DNA of 49,134 nt from Rubrivivax sp. (GTDB taxonomy: Bacteria > Pseudomonadota > Gammaproteobacteria > Burkholderiales > Burkholderiaceae_C), in NCBI GenBank assembly GCA_027485165.1, contig JAIXRN010000037.1, positions 1 through 49,134 on the forward strand, given 5' to 3'. A model generated the notes under the pieces. It was not told the origin of the DNA, did not search any database, and saw only the letters and a list, made by a program, of their open reading frames with translations. Each line of letters starts with the position of its first letter. The first letter of the stretch is position 1. Positions 26,894 through 35,679 of this stretch are shown here, piece after piece. The translations under genes were made by a program, and so were the position numbers.

Positions 26894-28069
26894 ATGAGCA
26901 GCATGAAGAGCTATTGCTGGATCCGCACCCTGGCCCTGGATGTTCAGGCGACCGAGCCTGGCGCGCGGCAGGTGGTTCAGCCCTGCGGAACGCTCAGGTT
27001 TTTTGCTGGTGGTCGGCCGCCCCATACGGTGGCTTCGAACGCGCCGCTCAGGGCTGAAGGACAGGATGACTGCAAAGACAAGCCTGTACAGCAGACCGGA
27101 GGGTTCAAGTTTTGGATCGCCCCGGAAAACCAGTTCGGGCGCGTGCAGGCAGACTTCGTTTTCGACTATGGCCCGGCGTTTGACAGCGAGCCAGCTGCGA
27201 ACAACTGGATCTTCTTCACGGCGGAAGGTCGGCAATGGGACAAGGAAGCCAGCAATCGCTTCCTGATCGGGTTCGGCGAGTGCAGTGCCGACAAGCAGCC
27301 GCCTAACGATACGGTCGCGGAGATTTTCGACAACCGCGAGCAAACACCCGACCGCTTGAAATTCCCCGAAGACGCCTGGAGTCGCGACGCCAAGACCGCG
27401 CACCTTCTGCGTCGCACCGACTTGCTGCTGGACACCGCCTCCATCGAAACCTTGTCCTGCGAGAAGATCAGGCACGAGCTCACCCACATCGAACTGCAGG
27501 CTCTGGTGCAGTTGCAGCGCAAACAGCGGCCGATCCCCAAAGGTCTGATCGGTCAGCAGGCCCAGAGCATGCGCCACGCCATCGCACCGGTGCTGACGGC
27601 AGCCTGCCTGGCTGGCCGTCTGTTTGAGACAGCAGCCGGCCAGGTATTGGTGGCCTGGGTGGCCGACACGGTGGACCCGGTAGTCTTCCGGAACAAGCGC
27701 TACTTCATGCGCAAGCGCCCTGGCCAGCTGGGTGACCCAGCGCTGCAATCCATGTTCGGCGACACCGGTGCCGGACTCGATCGCCTGCACCCGGGCCACC
27801 CTTCCTACCCCAGCGGGCATGCGACGCACGCCTACGTCTGGGCCTACCTGCTGCAGCACTGCGGTGTTGACGCTGACGCCGTGCTCGGCGCGGCCAGCGC
27901 CGTGGCCGTGAACCGCGAAATTGCAGGCCTGCACTTCGCCAGCGACACCGCAGCGGGCCAGAGCCTCGCCAAAGAGATCGTCAAGCGCATGGTCGACGCC
28001 CAGCACAACCCGAAATACGAGGACTTCGTCAAGCAGCTGGCGGCTATCGGGCTTGAGCTCAGCCCTTGA
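26894..28069 (+). CDS. PAP2/vanadium haloperoxidase-superfamily phosphatase
   Basis: A 391-residue protein. ATG 26894 is chosen because AGGAGGA lies 8 bases upstream; an ATG at 26876 is the only other candidate. The superfamily motifs are complete: KRYFMRKRPGQ (K-x6-RP), PSYPSGHATHA (PSGH) and NREIAGLHFASDTAAG (R-x5-H-x3-D), so it should bind phosphate or vanadate. The first ~230 residues are not part of the core domain, lack transmembrane helices and contain FKFWIAPENQFGRVQADFVF. No signal peptide is obvious. It is more like soluble acid phosphatases and bacterial haloperoxidase homologues than membrane lipid phosphatases. The substrate is unknown. Divergent from the binding-protein gene; its end overlaps the convergent PEP-CTERM gene by 11 bp. 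Confidence 0.85.
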   Translation: MSSMKSYCWIRTLALDVQATEPGARQVVQPCGTLRFFAGGRPPHTVASNAPLRAEGQDDCKDKPVQQTGGFKFWIAPENQFGRVQADFVFDYGPAFDSEPAANNWIFFTAEGRQWDKEASNRFLIGFGECSADKQPPNDTVAEIFDNREQTPDRLKFPEDAWSRDAKTAHLLRRTDLLLDTASIETLSCEKIRHELTHIELQALVQLQRKQRPIPKGLIGQQAQSMRHAIAPVLTAACLAGRLFETAAGQVLVAWVADTVDPVVFRNKRYFMRKRPGQLGDPALQSMFGDTGAGLDRLHPGHPSYPSGHATHAYVWAYLLQHCGVDADAVLGAASAVAVNREIAGLHFASDTAAGQSLAKEIVKRMVDAQHNPKYEDFVKQLAAIGLELSP

Positions 28070-28763
28070 CGCCACGCCCCCGCTTCCACAGCCCCAGCCC
28101 CGCCAGCCCCAGCGCCAGCAACCCATAGCTGGCCGGTTCCGGCACCAGGCCCACGCCGGCCAGCGTCAGGCTGCCGGACAGGTACACGGCATCGGCGGCG
28201 CCGGGGTTGTCGTCCCAGATTTCGTAGAAGCTGACGAACAGCCGGCCGTCGGCCAACACGTTGAACGGGATTTCCAGCGCCACCAGGCTGGCGCTGCCGG
28301 CATAGCTGGCGCTGCCCGAGAAGCCGTCGCCGAAGCCGGGGTTGAAGAACACGCCGTCGCCGTTGGAATTGGTGATCAGCACGGTGGCTTCGTCCAGCCA
28401 GCTGGTGCCGAAGGTCGACAGCGCCAGGTTCCAGGCGATCTGGTCGACCTGGGCACCGGGCTGTGCAGCCAAGCTGAGCACCGTGTTGGTGGCGGCACCC
28501 GCCAGGTCGAAGCTGTTGACACCGGCCAGGTTGAGCACCAGGTCGGGCCCCGCAGGCACCGGGCCGCCCTGCGTCTGCTGCGGGCTGAAGCCGGACACGC
28601 TGCCGAAAGCGCTGGCAAAAGCGCTGCCGAAAGCGCCGTCGAACGGCGCGCCCTGGCCGGCCTGGGCTGGCGCAGCCAGGGCCAGGGTGCTGGCCCAGGC
28701 CAGGGCATGCAGGGTTCGCAAGGGCTGGCGGCTGGGGCTTGAGGGGTGCGGCAGGTGCGACAT
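28059..28763 (-). CDS. PEP-CTERM sorting-domain protein
   Basis: A 234-residue exported protein. ATG 28763 is preceded by GGAGAGC. The signal peptide is LRTLHALAWASTLALAAPAQAG. After it comes a short Phe/Gly/Ala-rich repeat (GAFGSAFASAFGSVSGF). The C-terminus VPEPASYGLLALGLAGLGLW and RGRG is the exosortase sorting signal. The middle, with VLITNSNGDGVFFNPGFGDGFSG and LEIPFNVLADGRLFVSFYEIWDD, is probably a beta-sandwich of unknown function. It lies directly downstream of the amidase gene on the same strand (90 bp), so both may reach the cell surface together. Confidence 0.9.
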   Translation of the reverse strand: MSHLPHPSSPSRQPLRTLHALAWASTLALAAPAQAGQGAPFDGAFGSAFASAFGSVSGFSPQQTQGGPVPAGPDLVLNLAGVNSFDLAGAATNTVLSLAAQPGAQVDQIAWNLALSTFGTSWLDEATVLITNSNGDGVFFNPGFGDGFSGSASYAGSASLVALEIPFNVLADGRLFVSFYEIWDDNPGAADAVYLSGSLTLAGVGLVPEPASYGLLALGLAGLGLWKRGRGVKG

Positions 28764-28852
28764 GGGCGCTCTCCAGTGGCGGTATTGAGGGCTGACGGTT
28801 TCGGGGGACGGGTGGGGCGCAGCCAGCGACGCTGCTGCAGGCAGCGGCGGCT

Positions 28853-30754
28853 TCATGGCGTGCGGCTGCCGGTGCCGCAGCCCTTGCTGGTGCACAGTGC
28901 GCGCAGCGCGGCTACGTCGGTGCTGGTGATGCGGCCGTTGCCGTCCACGTCGGCCTTGTCATAGGGGCCGGTGGCGGTCTGGCCGATGCGGGCCGTGACC
29001 AGGGCGATGTCGATGCTGTTCACAGAACGGTCGCCGTTCACGTCGCCGCGCAGCACCGTGTCGGTGGCCAGGGGCGGGGCGCTGGCCGGGGGCAGGCGGC
29101 CGCGGTTGATCTGCTCGAAGGCGTAGGCCAGGGCGATGATCTTGGGTTCGCCGAAGGCGCGCCCGGCGAACGAGATGCCGGTGGGGATCTGCGCCCCGTC
29201 CTGGGTGACGAAAGCCAACGGCACCACCACGCTGGGGTAGCCGGCCCGTGCCCACAGGCCGGCGCTGCCGGCGCCGGAATAGACCACCGCGTCATAGTCG
29301 TCGGCCGTGCCGCGCAGGCCGTCGGGGCCGTCCATGGTGGTGTCGATGCTGGTGCGTGACTGCGAAAAGCCCAGGTCGCGGTTGGCGATGTAGGTCAGCG
29401 TGTCGGGGCTGCCGGGGCTGATGTCCAGCGCGTTCGACGCGATGAACTGGGTCTGCCCGTATTTCAGCGCCACCGCAGCGTTGGCGGTGTTGTAGGCGAT
29501 CAGGTCGGCCAGCGACTGGATGGGCCAGGTCTCGGGCAGGCGGTCCAGGTAGGCGTTGACGTCGCGCTTCTGACCGTAGTTCAGGATGCCCGGTGCCGTC
29601 ACGCCCGTCAGCGCGGTGGTGCGTCGAACGATGGTGGCGCCGGCGGCCTGCATCAGTGCAATGGCGGCTTCCATCTGGGCCGTGCGGTTGGCGGGGAAGG
29701 GCGGCACCAGCAGGCGCGCGCCGGCCAGGGCGCCGGGGGTCAGGAACTGTGTGTAGTCGCTGAAGCAGCGGCCCGGGGTCTGGCAGACGGCGGTGGCGGG
29801 GTCGGCGGGGTCGAAGCCGCTGATCACGCCCAGCAGCAGGGCCGCGTCAGCCACGCTGCGCGTCATCGGGCCGGCGGTGTCCTGGTCGGCGGTGATGGGG
29901 ATGATGCCGTCGCGGCTGACCAGCCCGACCGTGGGCTTGATGCCGACGATGCCGTTCGCATTGGCCGGGCTCAGGATCGAGCCCGAGGTTTCGGTGCCGA
30001 TGGTCAGCGCCGTGAGGTTGGCCGCGGCGGCGATACCCGAGCCCGAGCTGGACCCCGCGGGGCTGAGCAGCGGCCGCCCGTCACCGCCGGGCAGCACCAC
30101 GGGGTTGTAGGGGTTGAAGCCATAGCCCCCCAGCGAGCTGTAGCCGCCCGGCATACCGCTGGTCACGAAGTTGGCGAACTCGGTCAGGGTCAGCTTGCCC
30201 AGGATCACGGCACCGGCGTCGCGCAGCTTCTTGGTGATGAAGGCGTCGCGCGTTGGAATCGACCCCGCCATGCCCAGGGCCCCGCCCGTGGTGGGCTGGT
30301 CGAAGGTGTCGACGATGTCCTTCAGCGCCACAGGCACGCCGTACAGCGGGCCGACGACGGTGCCGGGCAGGAAGCGCGCCTGGTCCTTGGCGCGGGCGAT
30401 GGCCACGGCTTGCGGGTTCACCGCCAGAAAGCTGTTCAGCTTCGGGCCGGCCACGTCATAGGCTGCGATGCGCGCCAGGTACAGCTGCACCAGTTCTTCC
30501 GACGACAGCAGGCGTGTCTTCATGGCCAGCTGCAGGTCCTTTACCGTGGTCTCGTTCAGCGTGAAGCGGTTGGGCGTGTTCGGCGTCACCGGCACGATCG
30601 ATGGCCCGCTGCCGAAGGCTGACACCGGCGGCGGCCCGCGGTAGGTGGCGGGTGGCTCTTCTTCCTGGGCCCAGGCGGGCAGGGCGGACAAGCTGCCGGC
30701 CAGGGCCAGGGCCAGGGCCAGGCCCAGGACGGTGCGAGACGGGGTGTGCAGCAT
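28853..30754 (-). CDS. Exported amidase-signature enzyme with C-terminal dockerin repeats
   Basis: A 633-residue protein from ATG 30754, starting with a signal peptide ([21 protein letters not shown]; its DNA is a GGCCAG repeat). The amidase-signature catalytic triad is visible: Lys in [11 protein letters not shown] (K145), cis-Ser in [14 protein letters not shown] (about S236) and nucleophile S259 in GTETSGSI. The family hydrolyses amides, as in GatA-type and peptide amidases; substrate unknown. Residues about 570-633 hold two calcium-binding loops, [12 protein letters not shown] and [12 protein letters not shown], forming a type I dockerin, a module normally used to dock onto a cohesin. Divergent from the PanE-like gene. 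Confidence 0.92.
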   Translation of the reverse strand: MLHTPSRTVLGLALALALAGSLSALPAWAQEEEPPATYRGPPPVSAFGSGPSIVPVTPNTPNRFTLNETTVKDLQLAMKTRLLSSEELVQLYLARIAAYDVAGPKLNSFLAVNPQAVAIARAKDQARFLPGTVVGPLYGVPVALKDIVDTFDQPTTGGALGMAGSIPTRDAFITKKLRDAGAVILGKLTLTEFANFVTSGMPGGYSSLGGYGFNPYNPVVLPGGDGRPLLSPAGSSSGSGIAAAANLTALTIGTETSGSILSPANANGIVGIKPTVGLVSRDGIIPITADQDTAGPMTRSVADAALLLGVISGFDPADPATAVCQTPGRCFSDYTQFLTPGALAGARLLVPPFPANRTAQMEAAIALMQAAGATIVRRTTALTGVTAPGILNYGQKRDVNAYLDRLPETWPIQSLADLIAYNTANAAVALKYGQTQFIASNALDISPGSPDTLTYIANRDLGFSQSRTSIDTTMDGPDGLRGTADDYDAVVYSGAGSAGLWARAGYPSVVVPLAFVTQDGAQIPTGISFAGRAFGEPKIIALAYAFEQINRGRLPPASAPPLATDTVLRGDVNGDRSVNSIDIALVTARIGQTATGPYDKADVDGNGRITSTDVAALRALCTSKGCGTGSRTP

Positions 30755-30925
30755 GGCTAACGCTCCAAGTGTTGGACAAATCCGCGACAGGGCTGCCCAG
30801 GCAGGTGCGCTGCGGCAGCCGAAGCTGCGAACACAGCAGGAAGCGGGCCAAGCTCCCCGGGGACGGCTACGATGCGGCCGCCAGCGGCGGCGTGCCGCGG
30901 CAAGACCAGCCAGGGAGCAGCGCAC

Positions 30926-31858
30926 ATGCGGGTAGCCATCATGGGTTCAGGCGGCGTCGGGGCCTATGTGGGCGCCTGGCTGCAGACGGCAGGGCAGGAC
31001 GTGACCTTCATCGCCCGTGGCGCCCATCTGGCGGCGCTGCAGCGCCAGGGCTTGCAGATCGAACACCCGCAGCTGCCGCTGCAGCTGCACCCGGTGCGCG
31101 CCACCGACCAACCCGCCGACGTGGGCGTGGTGGACCTGGTGGTGTTTGCCGTCAAGCTTTGGGACACCGAAGCTGCGGCGCTACAGATGGCGCCGCTGGT
31201 GGGGCCGCACACGCGCGTGCTCAGCCTGCAGAACGGCATCGACAGCCTGGCCCTGCTGGGCCGGCAGCTGCCGGCGGCGCAGCTGCGCGGCGGGGTCATC
31301 TACGTGTCGGCCGTGATCGACCGGCCCGGTGTCATCCGCAGCCCGGGTGGCCTGCAGATGATCGTGGCCGACGCGGCGGGCGACGACCCCGTCATGGCAG
31401 CGCTGGCGCAGACGGCCGACCAGATGGCCGGCCTGAAGGTGAAGCTGAGCCCGGACATCGGCCAGACGATCTGGGAAAAGTTCGTCGCCCTGGCGGCGCT
31501 GTCGGCGGCGACCACGCTGCTGCGTGCCCGCATGGGCGCCATCCTGGCCCACCCCGAAACGCGAGCGCTGCAGCGCCAGCTGATCGACGAAGTGGTGGCC
31601 GTGGCCGTCGCCTCGGGCCAGCCGCTGCGCGCCGGGCTGGCCGATGAGGTGATGGGCAAGCTGGCCGCGATGCCAGCGCAGTTCCGTTCTTCCATGGCCG
31701 AAGACCTGGAACGTGGCCGACCGCTGGAACTGGCCTGGCTGTCGGGCCGCGTACACGCTCTGGGGCAGGCCCTGGGCGTGCCCACCCCGGCCCACAGCAC
31801 CACCTATCGCGCCCTGGTGCTGCACAGCCAGGGGCAGCCGGCAGAGGCCGCGGCCTGA
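30926..31858 (+). CDS. panE: 2-dehydropantoate 2-reductase family protein (PanE/ApbA-like)
   Basis: A 310-residue NADPH-dependent reductase from ATG 30926, preceded by AGGGAG. The N-terminal Rossmann motif is MRVAIMGSGGVGAYVGAWL. VVFAVKLWDTEAAALQMAPL and VLSLQNGIDSL are typical of ketopantoate reductases; the C-terminal helical domain includes KLSPDIGQTIWEKFVALAAL, with the active-site Lys/Glu region, and PAQFRSSMAEDLERGRPLEL. It would make pantoate for coenzyme A, but many bacteria carry several PanE paralogues acting on other 2-oxoacids, and no other pantothenate gene is nearby. Divergent from the amidase gene. Confidence 0.9.
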   Translation: MRVAIMGSGGVGAYVGAWLQTAGQDVTFIARGAHLAALQRQGLQIEHPQLPLQLHPVRATDQPADVGVVDLVVFAVKLWDTEAAALQMAPLVGPHTRVLSLQNGIDSLALLGRQLPAAQLRGGVIYVSAVIDRPGVIRSPGGLQMIVADAAGDDPVMAALAQTADQMAGLKVKLSPDIGQTIWEKFVALAALSAATTLLRARMGAILAHPETRALQRQLIDEVVAVAVASGQPLRAGLADEVMGKLAAMPAQFRSSMAEDLERGRPLELAWLSGRVHALGQALGVPTPAHSTTYRALVLHSQGQPAEAAA

Positions 31859-31860
31859 CA

Positions 31861-31893
31861 AAAAGAAACGCCGCTGCAGCGGCAGCGGCGTTG
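31861..31893 (-). terminator. Terminator between panE and the secreted-protein gene
   Basis: A perfect 11-bp stem (AACGCCGCTGC at 31868-31878, GCAGCGGCGTT at 31883-31893) with a 4-base loop. On the minus strand the stem is followed by TTTCTTTTTG, so it fits termination of the minus-strand gene ending at 31945. It may also slow plus-strand transcription leaving panE. Confidence 0.8.
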
Positions 31894-31944
31894 GCCTGCG
31901 CAACCCCTGTGCCAGGGGCTGCAGGGGCTGCAGTGGCGGCTGGG

Positions 31945-33918
31945 TCAGCGCTTGGCAGCCACCGCCGGGCCGGGCATCAGCAGGCCAGGGGCCGCCAGGT
32001 CTTCGCGCGATTCACGCGCCGCGATGTGCAGCGACATCGTGTTCGGGCTCGGGGCCCGGTTGGCGGTGAACGAGAAGCGGAACATCGTGCCCCAGTTCAG
32101 CAGGTTGGCACGGCTGCCGGACTGGAAGATCAGCCGGCCGTCGTAGGTGAACGCGTTCCAGTCGTTGCCGCCGTCCACATCGCCGTCGCTGAACGCGATG
32201 TCGCTGATGGTGGCGTCGCTGACCGGGATGCGCACGATGTCGAAGCCGTTGGCGCTGATGACGCGCAGATTGGGTTCGACGCCTTCGGTCACGGCACGTG
32301 CGAAGTCCAGGTTCATCACCGCATAGTGATAACGCCACTGCCCGCCGCCCAGGTTCTGCGCCTTCACTGCCACCTTCAGGCTGCCTTCTGGCGTCTGCAG
32401 GTAGATGCTGCGCTCGTTCGGGTTGGTGGTGGCGGGGTTCACCCAGCGGTCGATGACCGGGCCCAGCTTGTAGTCGCCTACGGCGCCGGTCTGGTTCAGC
32501 ACCGACCACACGTTGGTGCCACGGGTGAAGGTGGCGTTCGTGCTGCCCATCGAGTTCAGGATGTTGATGTCCTGCCGCGCCAGGTACCACGACTCGAACC
32601 GATAAGTGGCGCCGGCATTGGCGGTTCCGCTGAACTGCGACTCACGCACCACCATGCGCTGGTCGGTGGTCGTGTTGCCAGAGTTGTTCTGCACGCCGTC
32701 GCAGTTTGTGTCGTAGATCGACCCACAGCGGCCCCAGACGTTGTTGTGCGGAATGATCTCGCTGCGCGGGCCCAGCGAGTTGCTGCTGTCGTTGTTGCCC
32801 GTGCTGTAAACGTCGGCGCAGCCGCGGCCCAGGATCTGGCTGTTGCCGGGGTTTTCCAGGCAGCTGGTGTTCAGGGTCAGGAAGGCGTGCTTCACGCCCG
32901 AGCGGCCGATCTGGTCGATCGAGCCGTCGGTGTTGAAGCGGTACAGGTTCCAGATCAGGTAGGGGTGCTGGTCATTGCTGTAGGGTGCGAAGCTGCCGCT
33001 GAACTTCTGGTACCAGGGGATGTCGGCGGTGTACAGCGCGGTGCTGGTGCCCAGCGGGTCGTTAGGCACCACCGCCTGCGCGGTGCCGTTGTTGATGTTG
33101 TTGCGCAGCGTTGACGACGGCGCAAAGATGACCTGGCCGTTGCCGCCTTCGCCCTGGCAGCCCGTGCAGCGCATGTACTGCGTGTTGAAGCTGGTCATGA
33201 ACAGGTCGGCCTGGTAGGTGGCACCGGGCACGTTGGGCACGGGGGCGCCATGCCACTTGCCGGTCACGCGCGGCGCGTCCAGCGCACCTTGGCGCAGCAC
33301 CTGGGTGTCCATCGTCAGGTCGGCAATCGCCCAGTCCGCCACTTCGGGCTGGCCGATGCGCCGCGCCAGCGCGGGCGAGATGCGCATGTCCATGGTCGGC
33401 ACCTGCAGCACGGTGCCGTCGGCGGCCAGGCGGTACATCAGGCGGTCAACGTAGAACCAAGCCACGCCGTCGGCGCCCACCACATCCAGGATGGGGCTCT
33501 CGCCGCCCTTGCGCGGCACCAGGCGGAAGTTGCTCAGGTCGATACGGCCGAAACGTGATTCGATGACATGCCCGCCCTGGGCCTGTAGTTCACCGCCCAG
33601 AAAGGCGCGCAGGTTGCCGTTGCGCACTTCGAATTCGAGCGCATTGGCCGGGCGCAGTTCGAACATCTCGTGCCCGTCCCAGCCCGGCTGGGCCAGCTTG
33701 TTCGGGGTGGCGGTGACGCGCAGGCCGATGTCGCCGGCCAGGTCGCGGTTCCAGCGCAGGCCGATGGTGCCGCCGCCGGCGGTCCAGTTCTGCAGCTTCG
33801 GGGCTGCGGCCGGGCTGGCCTTGCGGGCGTTGTCGGCGGCGAACGCCGGGCCGGCGGCCAGTGCGCCTGCCAGCGCCATGGCTAGGGTGCTGAGCCCCAG
33901 TTGTCGAGAAAACTGCAT
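31945..33918 (-). CDS. Large secreted protein of unknown function
   Basis: A 657-residue protein from ATG 33918, preceded by AGGAGAGAG. Clear signal peptide: MQFSRQLGLSTLAMALAG, then ALAAGPAFA with cleavage before ADNA. The mature protein is rich in Asn, Gly, Thr and aromatic residues and contains several Cys (RCTGCQGEGG as CxxC, NTSCLENPG, GRGCADVYS, RCGSIYDTNC), suggesting disulfides or a metal/heme site. CTGCQ lacks a following His, so it is not a standard c-type heme motif (CxxCH). Other blocks are GVAWFYVDRLMYRLAADGTV, YLIWNLYRFNTDGSIDQIGR and AFSDGDVDGGNDWNAF. No family is recognised. It is a single gene with its own terminator. Confidence 0.82.
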   Translation of the reverse strand: MQFSRQLGLSTLAMALAGALAAGPAFAADNARKASPAAAPKLQNWTAGGGTIGLRWNRDLAGDIGLRVTATPNKLAQPGWDGHEMFELRPANALEFEVRNGNLRAFLGGELQAQGGHVIESRFGRIDLSNFRLVPRKGGESPILDVVGADGVAWFYVDRLMYRLAADGTVLQVPTMDMRISPALARRIGQPEVADWAIADLTMDTQVLRQGALDAPRVTGKWHGAPVPNVPGATYQADLFMTSFNTQYMRCTGCQGEGGNGQVIFAPSSTLRNNINNGTAQAVVPNDPLGTSTALYTADIPWYQKFSGSFAPYSNDQHPYLIWNLYRFNTDGSIDQIGRSGVKHAFLTLNTSCLENPGNSQILGRGCADVYSTGNNDSSNSLGPRSEIIPHNNVWGRCGSIYDTNCDGVQNNSGNTTTDQRMVVRESQFSGTANAGATYRFESWYLARQDINILNSMGSTNATFTRGTNVWSVLNQTGAVGDYKLGPVIDRWVNPATTNPNERSIYLQTPEGSLKVAVKAQNLGGGQWRYHYAVMNLDFARAVTEGVEPNLRVISANGFDIVRIPVSDATISDIAFSDGDVDGGNDWNAFTYDGRLIFQSGSRANLLNWGTMFRFSFTANRAPSPNTMSLHIAARESREDLAAPGLLMPGPAVAAKR

Positions 33919-34164
33919 ACCACTCTCTCCTGTCGGGTTGGGTCGAACTGACCATGTGAGTTCATGCTACGGGACGGGCTTTTGACAACAAGATGGATGA
34001 AACCCCCTTGATTGAGGGGGTTGCCTCTTGTTCATGCATCCGCCCGCGGGCCGGTTTAAAGGGGCGCCTGTACTTCCATCACCTCACCCGAACACGCGCC
34101 ACGCATGGCCGCGCCCTAACATCCGCAGACACCCGCCACCGCCTGCCCCCAAGGCCCGCCCGCC

Positions 34165-34671
34165 ATGACCGACACCGCCCAGGCCATCGTCTTCGACGCC
34201 CCGCAGACCTTGTCGGTGCGGCGGCTGGAACTGAAGCCGATGGTGCCTGGCGACCTGGAAATCGAGGTCACGCACAGCGGCATCAGCACCGGCACCGAAC
34301 GCCTGCTGTGGGACGGCAGCATGCCGCCCTTCCCCGGCCTGGCCTACCCGCTGGTGCCCGGGTACGAAACCGTGGGCACCGTGGTGCGGGCCGATGAAGG
34401 GGCAGGCCCGGCAGCGGGCAGCACGGTTTTCGTGCCGGGTTCCTACAGCTTCCAAGGGGTGCGCAACATCTTCGGCGGTGCCGGTGCATGCCTGCGCGTG
34501 CCCCATCAGCGCGTGGTGCCAGTGGCGCCAGAACTGGGCCCGCGCGCCGTGCTGCTGTCGCTGGACGGCCTGATCACGCACACCCTGCCGCTGGGGCAGG
34601 CGCGCCAGGCCTACGAGACAGTCTTCGGCGACCCGCTGTGCCTGAAGATGATGCTGGACTGGCAGGCCTGA
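34165..34671 (+). CDS. bchC: Internally deleted BchC-like protein (bacteriochlorophyllide dehydrogenase remnant)
   Basis: An intact 168-residue frame from ATG 34165. Residues 1 to about 130 match the N-terminal GroES-like domain of BchC, the 3-hydroxyethyl bacteriochlorophyllide a dehydrogenase (ITHSGIS-type segment VTHSGISTGTERLLWDGSMP, then FPGLAYPLVPGYETVG and GVRNIFGGAGACLRVP). The last ~36 residues, LDGLITHTLP to DPLCLKMMLDWQA, match the extreme C-terminus of BchC. Full-length BchC has about 310 residues. The whole NAD(P)-binding Rossmann domain, roughly 140 residues, is missing at residues 131-133 (near base 34558), removed in frame. It should therefore have no dehydrogenase activity. 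The stop is followed directly by the bciA ATG. Confidence 0.85.
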   Translation: MTDTAQAIVFDAPQTLSVRRLELKPMVPGDLEIEVTHSGISTGTERLLWDGSMPPFPGLAYPLVPGYETVGTVVRADEGAGPAAGSTVFVPGSYSFQGVRNIFGGAGACLRVPHQRVVPVAPELGPRAVLLSLDGLITHTLPLGQARQAYETVFGDPLCLKMMLDWQA

Positions 34672-35646
34672 ATGGCCCGGCGTGTCCTCATGCTGGGGGC
34701 CAGCGGCACCATCGGCCGCGCCACGCTGCAGGCCTTGCGGGCGCGCGGCCATGCCGTGGTGTGCTTCGGGCGCGCGGGCGCGGGCGGTGCTGCTGCTGGC
34801 CAGGCGCAGGCGCTGGGTGCCGAATGGCGCAGCGGTGACGTCACCGACCCGGCGGCGCTGGCGCGCGACGGCCTGCGCGGCGAAGCCTTCGACGCGGTGC
34901 TGTCCTGCCTGGCTTCGCGCACGGGCGCCCCGGCTGATGCCTGGGCCATCGACCACGCCGCCCACCTGCACGCGCTGCAGGCGGCGCAGCGCGCCGGCGT
35001 GCCGCAGATGGTGCTGCTGTCGGCCATCTGCGTGCAAAAGCCGCTGCTGGCCTTCCAGCATGCCAAGCTGGCCTTCGAACAGGCGTTGGTCGAATCCGGG
35101 CTGAACTATTCCATCGTGCGGCCCACGGCCTTCTTCAAGTCGCTGTCTGGCCAGGTGCAGCGCGTGCAGCAGGGCAAGCCCTTTCTGGTGTTCGGCGACG
35201 GCCGGCTGACGGCCTGCAAGCCCATCAGCGACAGCGATCTGGCCGACTACCTGGCGGGCTGCCTGGACGACCCCGCGCGCCACCGCCGCGTGCTGCCCGT
35301 GGGCGGGCCAGGCCCGGCCATCACCCCGCGCGACCAGGGCGATGCGCTCTTCCGCCTGCTGGGCCGCCCGCCACGCTTCAAGCAGGTGCCGCTGGCGCTG
35401 CTGGACGGCATCGTCGCCGTGCTGGCCAAAGCCGGGCGCGTGCTGCCGCCGCTGGCGGCGAAGGCCGAATTGGCCCGCATCGGCCGCTACTACGCCAGTG
35501 AATCGATGCTGGTGCTGGACCGCGCCAGCGGCCGCTACGACGCCGCGGCCACGCCCGAACACGGCAGCCAGACGCTGTTCGACCACTACGCGCAGCTCAT
35601 CAGCGGGCAGGCCACAGCCGAGCGTGGTGAACACGCCGTGTTCTGA
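34672..35646 (+). CDS. bciA: Divinyl (proto)chlorophyllide a 8-vinyl reductase, BciA type
   Basis: A 324-residue NADPH-dependent reductase whose ATG follows the bchC-like stop without a gap (TGAATG). The N-terminal Rossmann motif is RRVLMLGASGTIGRATLQAL; the family segments QMVLLSAICVQKPLLAFQHAKLAFE, GLNYSIVRPTAFFKSLSGQV and GDGRLTACKPISDSDLADYL match BciA/DVR enzymes, which reduce the 8-vinyl group of divinyl chlorophyllide to ethyl. It appears full length with no frame damage. It is the only other pigment gene seen here; no puf, puc, crt or other bch genes are in the window. Confidence 0.9.
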   Translation: MARRVLMLGASGTIGRATLQALRARGHAVVCFGRAGAGGAAAGQAQALGAEWRSGDVTDPAALARDGLRGEAFDAVLSCLASRTGAPADAWAIDHAAHLHALQAAQRAGVPQMVLLSAICVQKPLLAFQHAKLAFEQALVESGLNYSIVRPTAFFKSLSGQVQRVQQGKPFLVFGDGRLTACKPISDSDLADYLAGCLDDPARHRRVLPVGGPGPAITPRDQGDALFRLLGRPPRFKQVPLALLDGIVAVLAKAGRVLPPLAAKAELARIGRYYASESMLVLDRASGRYDAAATPEHGSQTLFDHYAQLISGQATAERGEHAVF

Positions 35647-35679
35647 GCTTGCCAGCACCGAAGTCCCCGGAGAACCCGT

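Noticed and set aside
33982..34010. TTGACA at 33982-33987 as a sigma-70 promoter for the bchC-like gene
   Set aside because: No acceptable -10 box is found 16-18 bp downstream; no PpsR-type TGT-N12-ACA site was found either.
34001..34022. Hairpin AACCCCCT/AGGGGGTT upstream of bchC as a terminator
   Set aside because: No T-tract follows on the plus strand, and on the minus strand it lies upstream of the secreted-protein gene, so its role is unclear.
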